In this document: positions 9,518 to 18,714 of the stretch, one piece after another
How positions within the stretch are numbered: position 1 is the first letter of the stretch
Layout of the letters: each line of letters opens with the position of its first letter
Assembly: GCA_003056245.1 (NCBI GenBank)
Contig: MVDH01000006.1
Coordinates: forward strand, 248,001 to 312,000
Reading direction: 5' to 3'
Source of the DNA: Cellvibrio sp. 79
GTDB taxonomy: Bacteria > Pseudomonadota > Gammaproteobacteria > Pseudomonadales > Cellvibrionaceae
DNA: 64,000 bases
Notes under the pieces: generated by a model
What the model saw: the letters and a program-made list of their open reading frames with translations, nothing else
The model's database searches: none
Told to the model about the DNA's origin: nothing
Position numbers and translations under genes: made by a program

Positions 9518-10946
9518 GTTCTGCTCCTTGTGTTAGCTGGGCAGCTAAAGATTCATAATGCGCTTTCTTCTGACTGTCACGCAAACGCTGGAATGACGCC
9601 GCTAATTTAGTGGCAAATATCGAAAGTGCCGGACTTCCTGATTTCATCCGCAATAACTCATTAAACACTTGCTCGGCAGATGACGGATTTTCCAAAGCTG
9701 TAAACTGCATTCCCAATTTTAATGCCGACTGCTCATTAAGCTGTGAATGCACTTCCGGATTCTCTTGCCAGACTTTATCCAGTTTTTTAATTTGCTCCGG
9801 CGTCAGTAATGGCAAGGTGAGCAGGGTTAAAGCAGATTGCTGGAAGGTTTCACCGCGTGCGATCTTTAACAGATTGTAGCGAACCATTGCCAACTCAAAA
9901 TCTTGGCCTTGTTGCTGAATCAACCCATCAACCAACAGCAGAGCTTTTTCAAAACGAAACCGTTCAATATTTTCATAGATTTCTGCCAATTGTCGTTGGC
10001 GAGGATTACCAACTTGCTCGGACTCAATATAGGTATTATTAAATACCGACTTATTCAATAACCACGCGATACCAATTAAGGTGGCACCCGCAACAAAACC
10101 ACCAGCATGCGCCATAAAAGCCACATTTGACCCGGAATCAAACTGGTAGCTGTAAATTTCCTTACCTATATAAAACGGCAGAATCAATAACGCTGGCGCA
10201 CGGAAGTAGCCCACAAAAAAGAAAAACCAATAGAAAAATTCAATTTTCTTCCACCGAAATACCGCGAGATACATAGCCATTACACCTGAAATAGCACCGG
10301 AGGCACCAACTAGTGGAACGGTACTACTCCAATCTGATGCAGCATGCGCAAGGCCACCGGCTACACCAGACAAGATATAAAATGCTAAAAACCGCCAATG
10401 ACCTATTGCGGCTTCTACTGCAAAACCACAGACAATCAAAAAGAACATATTCCCCAGCAAATGCATAATATCGCCATGCAAAAACTGGTGAGTAAATAAT
10501 GAAGTAATCGTCAAGTTAGCAGGTGTTAAACCATTGGCAATATAACTCACTGATTGCACACGTTTGTGCATCAACTCGCGTTGAGGACTCCACTCATCAT
10601 AAAAATCAGGATTGAAATGCGCGCGGGCGTTTTGTTTTAAATAGCCATAAAAATCCGCACGCATCAACATATCACCGATAACGGTGGCAGTATCATCATC
10701 ATTTATCGCTGTGCGATATTCATCCAACAATTCATTTTCATTTTGCGCTTTCAAATACCCTTCAAAGACCGGCCACTCGCGCTCAAAATAGCCCTGATTT
10801 TCATATTGGGTCATCACATCAAAGAGCTTGGGCGTATCACTACTCTGGTATAAAAAAAATACCATCACATTGATAAAGACCAATCCACATAACACCAAGG
10901 GTGCATGCCGCCAATCCAATTGTTTTTCAGTGGGCACAATGATCAT
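9504..10946 (-). CDS. Rhomboid-family intramembrane serine protease
   Basis: HQFLHGDIMHLLGNMFFL, catalytic GASGAISGVMAMY, HAGGFVAG; long C-terminal helical extension. Confidence 0.93.
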   Translation of the reverse strand: MIIVPTEKQLDWRHAPLVLCGLVFINVMVFFLYQSSDTPKLFDVMTQYENQGYFEREWPVFEGYLKAQNENELLDEYRTAINDDDTATVIGDMLMRADFYGYLKQNARAHFNPDFYDEWSPQRELMHKRVQSVSYIANGLTPANLTITSLFTHQFLHGDIMHLLGNMFFLIVCGFAVEAAIGHWRFLAFYILSGVAGGLAHAASDWSSTVPLVGASGAISGVMAMYLAVFRWKKIEFFYWFFFFVGYFRAPALLILPFYIGKEIYSYQFDSGSNVAFMAHAGGFVAGATLIGIAWLLNKSVFNNTYIESEQVGNPRQRQLAEIYENIERFRFEKALLLVDGLIQQQGQDFELAMVRYNLLKIARGETFQQSALTLLTLPLLTPEQIKKLDKVWQENPEVHSQLNEQSALKLGMQFTALENPSSAEQVFNELLRMKSGSPALSIFATKLAASFQRLRDSQKKAHYESLAAQLTQGAERGLL

Positions 10947-11095
10947 TTTTTATTTATTGATTCCTTTGGTAATACAAAACCGAAAACTACAATAGCCAGG
11001 CAATTGATGTGCCGTAGATTCTAGCCAAACTTTGCGGCACAGGCAGTTAATTTAGCATTTTCACCGTCCACAACCCCAGATCCAATAATGCTCAT

Positions 11096-11242
11096 GATAA
11101 AAGGTAATTTAATACCCATTAAATGAAAAAAATAACTTTAAAAGGTAATTATAAACCCAATATTGATTTTTAATTTAATAGCTATTAAATTACCCTTAAA
11201 ATCAATATTTATCTTTTATAGGTCATAAAAAACCTATTATAG
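11096..11242. promoter_or_regulatory. Palindromic operator/promoter region of hipBA
   Basis: 22-bp perfect palindrome TAATTTAATAGCTATTAAATTA (11171-11192) nested in 12-bp arms AATATTGATTTT/AAAATCAATATT (11159-11170/11198-11209), plus ATAGGT-N8-ACCTAT (11218-11237) and repeated aaaaggtaatt...accca motifs. Confidence 0.7.
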
Positions 11243-11250
11243 TTAATACT

Positions 11251-11610
11251 ATGAACTTAAATACACTAAGCAATACCGCAATTGCAGCCGAACTGGGTAA
11301 TCGCCTGGAGCGCTTGCGCCTACAGCACAACCTGACCCAGCAAGCACTGGCGACAGAAATAGGCATTACTCCAAAAAGCTATCGCCAGTTAGTAGCAGGC
11401 GGAGGAAAACTGGAAAACATGATTGCAGCATTGCGCGCGCTCAATGCATTGGAGCAATTAAATAATTTTCTGCCAGAACCGCCACCAAGCCCTCTGGAAC
11501 AACTGAAGTTACGAGGGAAACAACGGCAACGCGCCAGGCAAAAGCAATATCCAAATGGACAAGAAAACCCCGACCAGAACCGTATAGAAGAACAAGGGCT
11601 GGATTGGTAA
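11251..11610 (+). CDS. hipB: HipB-like XRE-family antitoxin
   Basis: HTH_XRE sequence (NRLERLRLQHNLTQQALATEIGITPKSYRQLVAGGGKLENMIAALRAL) immediately upstream of hipA. Confidence 0.85.
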   Translation: MNLNTLSNTAIAAELGNRLERLRLQHNLTQQALATEIGITPKSYRQLVAGGGKLENMIAALRALNALEQLNNFLPEPPPSPLEQLKLRGKQRQRARQKQYPNGQENPDQNRIEEQGLDW

Positions 11611-12926
11611 TGCAAAACCTTGCGGAAGTCTGGTTATGGGACAAAATGGTAGGTGCCCTTGCCTGGTCACCGGAAAATCGGCTTGCCAGTTTTGAGTACA
11701 CGCCAGAATGGGTAGAAACTGCAGTACAAATTTCTCCTTTACACATGCCAACTCATATAAATGGCCAACGTATCTTTCAATATCCCGGGCTAAACCCTGC
11801 AACCTACAAAGGGTTACCAGCCTGCTTTGCCGATACCTTGCCCGATGATTTTGGCAATGCCGTTATTAATGCCTGGCTCGCACGCATAGGCCGCGATTCA
11901 CAAAGTTTTAATCCGTTGGAACGATTGCTCTACAGTGGAAAACGCGGCATGGGCGCACTTGAATACGCCCCGGCTTTACGCCAGGTAATAAAAAGTACCA
12001 ATGACAAACTTGAACTGGAATCACTTATTCAACTGGCACAACAGGTTCTGGACCAACGCACTGGTGCCAGTAGTAGTTTGCATCAATCAAATAACGATGA
12101 TTTGACCGCAATATTACAAGTAGGTACATCTGCCGGCGGCGCACGCGCCAAAGCATTGGTCGCAATTAATAAGAACCGAACAGAAATTCGCTCCGGACAA
12201 GTAGACGCCCCTGAAGGTTTTGAGCATTACCTATTAAAATTTGATGGTGTGGTTGAACACAGCAACCAACGCGAAACCTTTGGCGATCCACAAGGTTTCG
12301 GGCGCATGGAATACGCATACTATTTAATGGCGAAAGAGGCGGGCATTAATATGTCACCCTGCGAATTACTCATCGATGGATCACGCGCACACTTTCTTAC
12401 CAAACGCTTTGATCGAATAGGCAACCACAAATTGCATTATCAATCACTGTGCGCCATGGATCATGCCGATTTCAAACAACCAGGTTACTACAGCTACGAA
12501 CAACTTTTCAGTGTTGCGCGGCAATTGCGCCTGAACCGTGCAGATGCGATAGAAATTTACCGTCGTATGGTATTTAACATTGTTGCGCGCAACCATGATG
12601 ACCACAGTAAAAATTTTGGATTTCTATTACCCGGCCCTCGCACCAACTGGCAATTGGCTCCGGCATTTGATATCGCGTACAGCTACAAACCCGGTTCCCC
12701 CTGGGTGAACTCACATCAACTCAGTATGAATGGAAAGCGCGATAATTTTGTAATGGAAGATTTTCTCGACACCGCTAAACTGGTTAGCAATTTTACTAAA
12801 GAAGCAAAAGCGATAATCCGACACGTCGTTGATGTTGTAAACCAGTGGGAGAAGTACGCGGAGCAAGCGGCAGTTAAACCCGAGTTTGCCAACAAAATAA
12901 AACAACATTTGCGACTCAAGTGGTAA
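11610..12926 (+). CDS. hipA: HipA-family Ser/Thr kinase toxin
   Basis: GTSAGGARAKALVAIN, LTKRFDRIG, FNIVARNHDDHSKNFGFL, LAPAFDIAYS; TAATG overlap with hipB. Confidence 0.93.
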   Translation: MQNLAEVWLWDKMVGALAWSPENRLASFEYTPEWVETAVQISPLHMPTHINGQRIFQYPGLNPATYKGLPACFADTLPDDFGNAVINAWLARIGRDSQSFNPLERLLYSGKRGMGALEYAPALRQVIKSTNDKLELESLIQLAQQVLDQRTGASSSLHQSNNDDLTAILQVGTSAGGARAKALVAINKNRTEIRSGQVDAPEGFEHYLLKFDGVVEHSNQRETFGDPQGFGRMEYAYYLMAKEAGINMSPCELLIDGSRAHFLTKRFDRIGNHKLHYQSLCAMDHADFKQPGYYSYEQLFSVARQLRLNRADAIEIYRRMVFNIVARNHDDHSKNFGFLLPGPRTNWQLAPAFDIAYSYKPGSPWVNSHQLSMNGKRDNFVMEDFLDTAKLVSNFTKEAKAIIRHVVDVVNQWEKYAEQAAVKPEFANKIKQHLRLKW

Positions 12927-12969
12927 CCCGCAATTACCACTGCACTATTTTTTGATAAGGAAACCCATT

Positions 12970-14157
12970 ATGCATTTCAGCACTATTGTTTTTTTTGTAT
13001 TACTCGCGTTTTTTACCTGGCGAGGCTACCAAAAGGGATTTATTGGCTCAATTACTCGTATTCTCGCATTGATTGTCGCCTACCCTGCGGCAATTTTTTT
13101 CACACGCCCTTTTGCCAAATGGTTAATAGCGAATACGTCACTGGATGGCCTTCTAGTGTATTTTATTGCCGGAACGACCATTTTTTTAGTATTAAGTTTG
13201 TTGATAACATTGCTACTCAATCTCCTGGCTAAATTAATTCCAGATAATCAAGCTACAGCACTGGGCTCCAGAATCGGCGGAGCTGGAGTGGGGGTATTTA
13301 TGGGAGCTATTATCGGGCTAATTGTTGTTTACGGCTTGGGATTGATTATTACCCCAACACCAGCGCCCCCAATAATTGCAGCACCTAACGTATCTGCCAA
13401 TCATCAACAAAACCAATCAAGCACAAACACCAATACAGCGCCCGGCATCCCGCGAATAAATGATTTGGAGAAAAGTAGAGATTCATTTATCGAAGCCAGC
13501 GCCAAAAAATTAATCGGCAATGCTGCCGCAGCAGCCGTTGATTTAGCACTGGATGATAAAACCACCACACAAGTTACTAAAGCATTTGTACAAGATCCGC
13601 AATCCATGCTCACTCATGTTCAACAAGTAACAAGCAACGGGCAGTTACAAGAATTGATGGCAGATGAAGGTATCCAGTCCATTATGGCAACCGGCGATAC
13701 CCAGGCGCTGATGCGCGATCCTGCTTTTAAAGAGTTAATGAGCAATCCCAGTGTGCAAGCACTCATGACACAGTCAGATGTAGACGGTGCTACCGGATCA
13801 AAAGCCGCCGCCGAGAAAATGATTACCGCCTGGAATCGTGTGCAAACGCTTAAACATGATCCACGTGTTATCGCAATAATCAGCGATCCGGAATTTCAAC
13901 AACAATTAAATTCACCCAACAAATTGCACTTGATGATGAACCCCAAATTAAACCAGCTCACCGAAATTATTTTCAGTAGCGATACAATGCCAGCAAACGG
14001 GATGAGCAAATATCGGGTACAAGATTTAAATCAAACTAATCAGGTCGCAACGCCTACGGAAGTAGCAGAAGAGGAAGAAAAAGCGCCTACTAAAATTTAT
14101 CGCTGGACAGATGAAAATGGGCACGTACATTATTCAGACAAGCCTGTTAAAAATTAA
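12970..14157 (+). CDS. CvpA-like membrane protein with C-terminal DUF4124-like domain
   Basis: N-terminal TM helices CvpA-like (FFVLLAFFTWRGYQKGFIGSITRILALIVAYPAAI); C-terminus IYRWTDENGHVHYSDKPVKN. Confidence 0.82.
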   Translation: MHFSTIVFFVLLAFFTWRGYQKGFIGSITRILALIVAYPAAIFFTRPFAKWLIANTSLDGLLVYFIAGTTIFLVLSLLITLLLNLLAKLIPDNQATALGSRIGGAGVGVFMGAIIGLIVVYGLGLIITPTPAPPIIAAPNVSANHQQNQSSTNTNTAPGIPRINDLEKSRDSFIEASAKKLIGNAAAAAVDLALDDKTTTQVTKAFVQDPQSMLTHVQQVTSNGQLQELMADEGIQSIMATGDTQALMRDPAFKELMSNPSVQALMTQSDVDGATGSKAAAEKMITAWNRVQTLKHDPRVIAIISDPEFQQQLNSPNKLHLMMNPKLNQLTEIIFSSDTMPANGMSKYRVQDLNQTNQVATPTEVAEEEEKAPTKIYRWTDENGHVHYSDKPVKN

Positions 14158-14159
14158 AT

Positions 14160-15080
14160 CTAATAAATTTTAGGCTGGCCTTCTGGTCGCGTTTTAAAAC
14201 GCGGCTGCGCCCACAGATACTGCTCAGGTACTTTTAAAATTTCCTGCTCAAAATATTCGTTAATACGACGGGCATCGGCGAGTTCATCGCCACTAGGGTA
14301 ATTTTCAAATGCGGGATGAATGACAACCTGATAGCCTCGGTTATTTTCAAGGCGATATTGAGAGAAGGGAATAATTTTTGCGCGCCCCATCCGGGCAAAT
14401 GTTGCAGTCGCGGTCACTGTTGCTGTAGGGATGCCGAAGAAGGGAACAAATACAGAAATTTTTTCGCCCATATCACGATCCGGTGCATACCAAATCATTC
14501 GCCCTTTGCGCAACTGCGTTACCATCGCACGCACATTATCACGAGCAAAGGCGATGCCACCCGGCGCATAGGCTTCGCGTCGCACTTTTTGCACATAATC
14601 AAATACCGGATTTTTATGCGGTGTGTACATGCCGTCGTAATTAACGTAAATCCCCAACATCGCACTGCCAATATCAAGCGTGGTCAAATGCATACTCAAT
14701 AACATCGCTCCCTGTCCTTCCGCTTTTGCCTGTTCGACATGCTCAATACCAGAAATCGTAAATAATTTGCGCAGCCGGGATTTCGCCCAGAAAAAACCAA
14801 TGCCCGTTTCAAAAACAGCAATTGCAGTAGATTCAAGATTCTTTTTCAAAAGCACTTCAATTTCTTCGGCTGATTTACTAGGAAAGCATAACTGCAAATT
14901 CGTACGGGCCATTACCACACGTTTCTTATTTAGATTCAGCAACGGGGTCAACGCACGCGCCATAACCATTTGCCATGAATACGGTAACTGCGCAATTAAA
15001 AACCATAGACCGAAACCTATCCAGGTGGGCCAATAACGAGGAGCCAGTAAAGCGCGGGAAAAATCAGAAGCAGTGGACAT
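14160..15080 (-). CDS. lpxL: Lipid A biosynthesis acyltransferase (LpxL/HtrB family)
   Basis: LLSMHLTTLDIGSAML, YTPHKNPVFDYVQKVRRE, ARDNVRAMVTQLRKGRMIWYAPDRDMG, WAQPRFKTRPEG. Confidence 0.9.
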   Translation of the reverse strand: MSTASDFSRALLAPRYWPTWIGFGLWFLIAQLPYSWQMVMARALTPLLNLNKKRVVMARTNLQLCFPSKSAEEIEVLLKKNLESTAIAVFETGIGFFWAKSRLRKLFTISGIEHVEQAKAEGQGAMLLSMHLTTLDIGSAMLGIYVNYDGMYTPHKNPVFDYVQKVRREAYAPGGIAFARDNVRAMVTQLRKGRMIWYAPDRDMGEKISVFVPFFGIPTATVTATATFARMGRAKIIPFSQYRLENNRGYQVVIHPAFENYPSGDELADARRINEYFEQEILKVPEQYLWAQPRFKTRPEGQPKIY

Positions 15081-15165
15081 AGGTAATCGATAATTTAGGG
15101 AAAGTAGAATAATTATAACGACTCAGGCGCAAAGCGCCTAATAAAGCAAAATTTTCAGCGTGACG

Positions 15166-15189
15166 AGCCCATGCTTGCAAGCATGGGCT
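15166..15189. repeat. Perfect 24-bp palindrome (hairpin, possible terminator)
   Basis: AGCCCATGCTTGCAAGCATGGGCT equals its own reverse complement; a second small IR aggcgcaaagcgcct lies at 15125-15139. Confidence 0.7.
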
Positions 15190-15213
15190 TCACCTAAATG
15201 AGTGAAAACCAGA

Positions 15214-15984
15214 TCAAAAGTTATAAACCAGATTTACAAATGTGGTGGTATCCGTTTTCTCTTTTCCAGGCGCAACATCCGTATCATTGGCAACCGCAAA
15301 ACCCACCTTCATTTTCATTGCTTCCGTAATTGAGGTAGATAAAGAGGTTTCAGATTGGGTACGGGTATTATCAGAACCCGATTCAACACTAATGGTTTGC
15401 TTGAACTCTGCTGTTGCAGTGATTTTCCATTCGAGCGCAGTCGCTGCACGCAACATTGCACCAGACTCATCCATTAATATATCGGGAATAAGCGGGTCAT
15501 CGCTTTCAATGACTTTTTCTCCTTCAAAATAACCCGGACCTGCCTCCACAAACCAATTAAGCCGTGGGCTGGAATAAAGCCAATCACCATAACCAAGAGC
15601 AATGGTCGTGTAACTACGATAAGCACCAAAATTGTCGCGGGTATGCGAACCAAAACCAAATAGATAGGCCTTTTCTACACCGATTAAATAAGCAAATTTA
15701 GCCGAGCCAAAATATTTTTCTGCTGTTTTTTCCTTGCTCGTCGTTCCATCGTCCTGGGTCACTTCATCCTCTTTAAACAATGAGCTGAGAATGTATTGGT
15801 TCTCCCACTTTTCCAGATTTTGTTTCGCATCCAATTTAATCTGAACGCTGGTAGTTTCGGTATTTCCCGAGGTTGCTATAGCCCCCAGATCCACTTCGAT
15901 ATCCCATGGGCGCTTTGGTTCATCTGCGGCAAAAGCCGCTGCCGAAATAATCGACAATACGAGAGCAGTTGATATTTTTTGCAT
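15214..15984 (-). CDS. DUF481-family outer membrane protein (YdiY-like)
   Basis: Signal peptide MQKISTALVLSIISAAAFAADE; EVDLGAIATSGNTETTSVQIKLDAKQNLEKWENQY; terminal Phe (VNLVYNF). Confidence 0.88.
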   Translation of the reverse strand: MQKISTALVLSIISAAAFAADEPKRPWDIEVDLGAIATSGNTETTSVQIKLDAKQNLEKWENQYILSSLFKEDEVTQDDGTTSKEKTAEKYFGSAKFAYLIGVEKAYLFGFGSHTRDNFGAYRSYTTIALGYGDWLYSSPRLNWFVEAGPGYFEGEKVIESDDPLIPDILMDESGAMLRAATALEWKITATAEFKQTISVESGSDNTRTQSETSLSTSITEAMKMKVGFAVANDTDVAPGKEKTDTTTFVNLVYNF

Positions 15985-16049
15985 AAATTTAATTCCTGTT
16001 ACCGCTTTTGGAAGGGCAGACCTTAGCATAAAAATACTAAAGCCCAAAT

Positions 16050-16080
16050 AAAACGACCGGCACTTTAGCCGGTCGTTCCA
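16050..16080 (-). terminator. Rho-independent-like terminator
   Basis: acgaccggcactttagccggtcgt inverted repeat after the DUF2789 gene. Confidence 0.65.
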
Positions 16081-16099
16081 ATACAGGAAGGGAAATTAA

Positions 16100-16324
16100 T
16101 TAGTCGCGCAATAAACAATTAAGCTCATCCACAACTTCAGCCCAATCAGAATACTCCTGACGAGCCTCACGCAGGAATGCCGCTTGCTCGGCAGTCCAGA
16201 AGGTTGCGCTAGCCAACGGCTCGGCTTGCGGTAATGGGCGATGCTTTTCAATAAAAGCATCCATTGCGGCGGGAGAGTTAGGCAGACCAAGCTTGGCAAA
16301 AAGATCACTCAATGTGTAAAACAT
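16100..16324 (-). CDS. DUF2789 family protein
   Basis: MFYTLSDLFAKLGLPNSPAAMDAFIEKHRPL...FWTAEQAAFLREA. Confidence 0.85.
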   Translation of the reverse strand: MFYTLSDLFAKLGLPNSPAAMDAFIEKHRPLPQAEPLASATFWTAEQAAFLREARQEYSDWAEVVDELNCLLRD

Positions 16325-16467
16325 GCGGCCCTCCTGTCGATATTTATGGAACAATCCAAAATAGCAAGCTAGCACTACAATCAGTAACGATAAATTGCAG
16401 ACGACAAACTGTAAAATAGTTTCATCAATAGAATAACGTTACTCGCAGCCAGTTTCCTAGTTTATTT

Positions 16468-17346
16468 TTATTGCTGCCGCGACAGCGCATCAAGAGCCTC
16501 GTCTTTTTGCTGCCACAATGTATTTACCCATTGCTGAAAACGCGCGCGAAACTCCAGATCCCCTTCATAATCACCCAATAAATCTGCCGGTATAGGGACT
16601 TGCCGCACCTGAACACGAATGGTCTTTACGTTGCCGCACACATAATTCCAATAGCTGGGAATTCCCCCTTCGTAATGGATGGTCAAATCCAGTAATTGAT
16701 GCAACTGGCCATCCATAGCATTGAGTGCAAACGCCAAACCGCCGGCTCTGGGCATCAACAAATGCCGATATACAGAATTTTGTTGCTGGTGCTTTTCCGG
16801 AGTAAAACGGGTGCCTTCCAAAAAGTTAATAATGGTTACCGGATGATGACGAAAACGCGCGCAGGCTTTGCGAGTGCGCGCCAAATCCCTGCCCTTAAGC
16901 GATGGATCGCGGGCTATCGCCGCCTTGGAATGTCGGCTCATGGAAGGAAAATCCAGCCCCCAAAGCGCCAAACCCAATACCGGCACCCAGAGCAGGCTAC
17001 GCTTGAAAAAGAATTTTACTCCGGGAATTCGAGTGCCAAAGGTTCGCACAACAATCAGTATATCCGCCCAGGCTTGATGATTTGCCACCAGCATGTACCA
17101 CTCTTTGGAATCGAGATTTCCCACACCGTCAATTTCCAGCCGCGTAGGTAGAAGCCAGTTTTGCTGCACATTATTCACACGAATCCAGAAATTTGCCGAT
17201 GCATCCAAACAAGGATTGAGCAAATGCTGCCAGGCAGGAATAGGAATTAAACGCAACAGCGCAAAGAAGACAATAGGAACAGTCACCATAATAATAGTGA
17301 TGGAGAAAATCGCCGTAACTAAAACACCGCGTAAGCTGGCAAACAT
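16468..17346 (-). CDS. PlsC-type acyltransferase (YihG-like)
   Basis: ANHQAWADILIV (H-x4-D), FLEGTRFTPEK, PRAGGLAFAL. Confidence 0.88.
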   Translation of the reverse strand: MFASLRGVLVTAIFSITIIMVTVPIVFFALLRLIPIPAWQHLLNPCLDASANFWIRVNNVQQNWLLPTRLEIDGVGNLDSKEWYMLVANHQAWADILIVVRTFGTRIPGVKFFFKRSLLWVPVLGLALWGLDFPSMSRHSKAAIARDPSLKGRDLARTRKACARFRHHPVTIINFLEGTRFTPEKHQQQNSVYRHLLMPRAGGLAFALNAMDGQLHQLLDLTIHYEGGIPSYWNYVCGNVKTIRVQVRQVPIPADLLGDYEGDLEFRARFQQWVNTLWQQKDEALDALSRQQ

Positions 17347-17432
17347 AATGTGAACCCAGGGCAAAAATCAGAGTCAAAACCGGCGCGTATTTTTGTCTAT
17401 TCCAACGTTTGGATCAACTTGAGGGATGAACC

Positions 17433-18062
17433 ATGAAGAAATTATGGGCCGAACATCGAGGTTTTATCGTTTTTTTTGCGCTCATGTTTTGTTTTCGCAG
17501 TGCGATTGCAGACTGGAGCGATGTTCCCAGCGGCTCAATGAAACCAACGCCGGTTGAAGGCGACAGGATTAGCATCAATAAAATGGCTTATGATTTACGC
17601 ATTCCATTTTCCCACATTTCACTTTATAAAATTGCTGACCCGGTGCGTGGCGATATTGTTGTGTTCGATTCAAAGGCAGCGGGCAAACGCCTGGTTAAAC
17701 GCGTTATAGGATTACCCGGTGACACTATTGCCATGGAAAATAACCGCCTGCTAATTAACGGTCAGAAAGTTGATTACCAACCACTATTAGCTGATGACCA
17801 ACTGGAGCTGCTGCCCGGTAAAAACCATTATCTTCGCGTTAACTCAAATTCATCACGCTATGCCACTTTCGATCCGGTAACTGTGCCAGCAGGCCATTAC
17901 CTCATGCTTGGCGATAATCGCGATAACAGTGCTGATTCACGGGTAATAGGTTTTGTACCACGCAATGAGTTAGTGGGGCGCTCACGCGGAGTAGTATTGT
18001 CACTCGATTACGACAACTATTTTTTACCCCGCAACGAACGCTTTTTTAAAGAATTACAGTAA
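17433..18062 (+). CDS. lepB: Signal peptidase I
   Basis: S26 motifs: VPSGSMKPT (Ser), KRLVKRVIGLPGD (Lys), GDNRDNSADSRVIGFV. Confidence 0.92.
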   Translation: MKKLWAEHRGFIVFFALMFCFRSAIADWSDVPSGSMKPTPVEGDRISINKMAYDLRIPFSHISLYKIADPVRGDIVVFDSKAAGKRLVKRVIGLPGDTIAMENNRLLINGQKVDYQPLLADDQLELLPGKNHYLRVNSNSSRYATFDPVTVPAGHYLMLGDNRDNSADSRVIGFVPRNELVGRSRGVVLSLDYDNYFLPRNERFFKELQ

Positions 18063-18094
18063 TTGCCTGCAGCTTGCGCGGCTATTTATCAAGG

Positions 18095-18631
18095 TCAATG
18101 CTCTCGAAAATAGTCGCGTATCTCCAACCAATCATTCACTCGCACATCAGTTACCTCCAACACATTATGGCTGGCGGTGTATAAAATACCCTGCCCCACA
18201 AACCCTTCAAAATGACGCGAGCTATCGTCAATTAAAAAGTCCGCTTGTACTACATTTTTCTTACCGCAAAAAATAAAATTCATCGGTGATAAAAACGGTA
18301 AATGTTTACGTAGCCAATCATACTTTGCAGCAAATGATGTGGGATGCTCCATCGCCGCCGTAGCAATTACGATCTCGTAACGTTCATGCAATTCCTCAAT
18401 AATTTCAATGGCGTGGGGGTGTGGTGGGATTTCTTCAAAAAACGCAGGATTATCGGGATAAGCTCGCACTCTGGCCACATGGGCATCCGGGACCTTTTGG
18501 TAAATTTTGGTCGCGTGTAAATCCGCTTTGGTGAGGTTTTGCTGAAACTCAGTGTTGTACCAATCGAGATGGCGAGCCAGGGTATCGCAAATAGTCTCGT
18601 CCATATCGATCGCAATACGTTTGCGCATCAT
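18095..18631 (-). CDS. 5'(3')-deoxyribonucleotidase (NT5C-type HAD hydrolase)
   Basis: IAIDMDETICDTLARHLDWYN, IIEELHERYEIVIATAAMEHP, FLIDDSSRHFEGF. Confidence 0.88.
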   Translation of the reverse strand: MMRKRIAIDMDETICDTLARHLDWYNTEFQQNLTKADLHATKIYQKVPDAHVARVRAYPDNPAFFEEIPPHPHAIEIIEELHERYEIVIATAAMEHPTSFAAKYDWLRKHLPFLSPMNFIFCGKKNVVQADFLIDDSSRHFEGFVGQGILYTASHNVLEVTDVRVNDWLEIRDYFREH

Positions 18632-18681
18632 TACTCCTTACATTAAAAAAACAGTGAGAAAATTAAAAAACATGGAGAAAA

Positions 18682-18706
18682 AAATCCCCGCACAGAGCGG
18701 GGATTC
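18682..18706 (-). terminator. Rho-independent terminator of fabV
   Basis: aatccccgcacagagcggggatt followed on the minus strand by T-rich sequence. Confidence 0.75.
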
Positions 18707-18714
18707 AGTATTAC

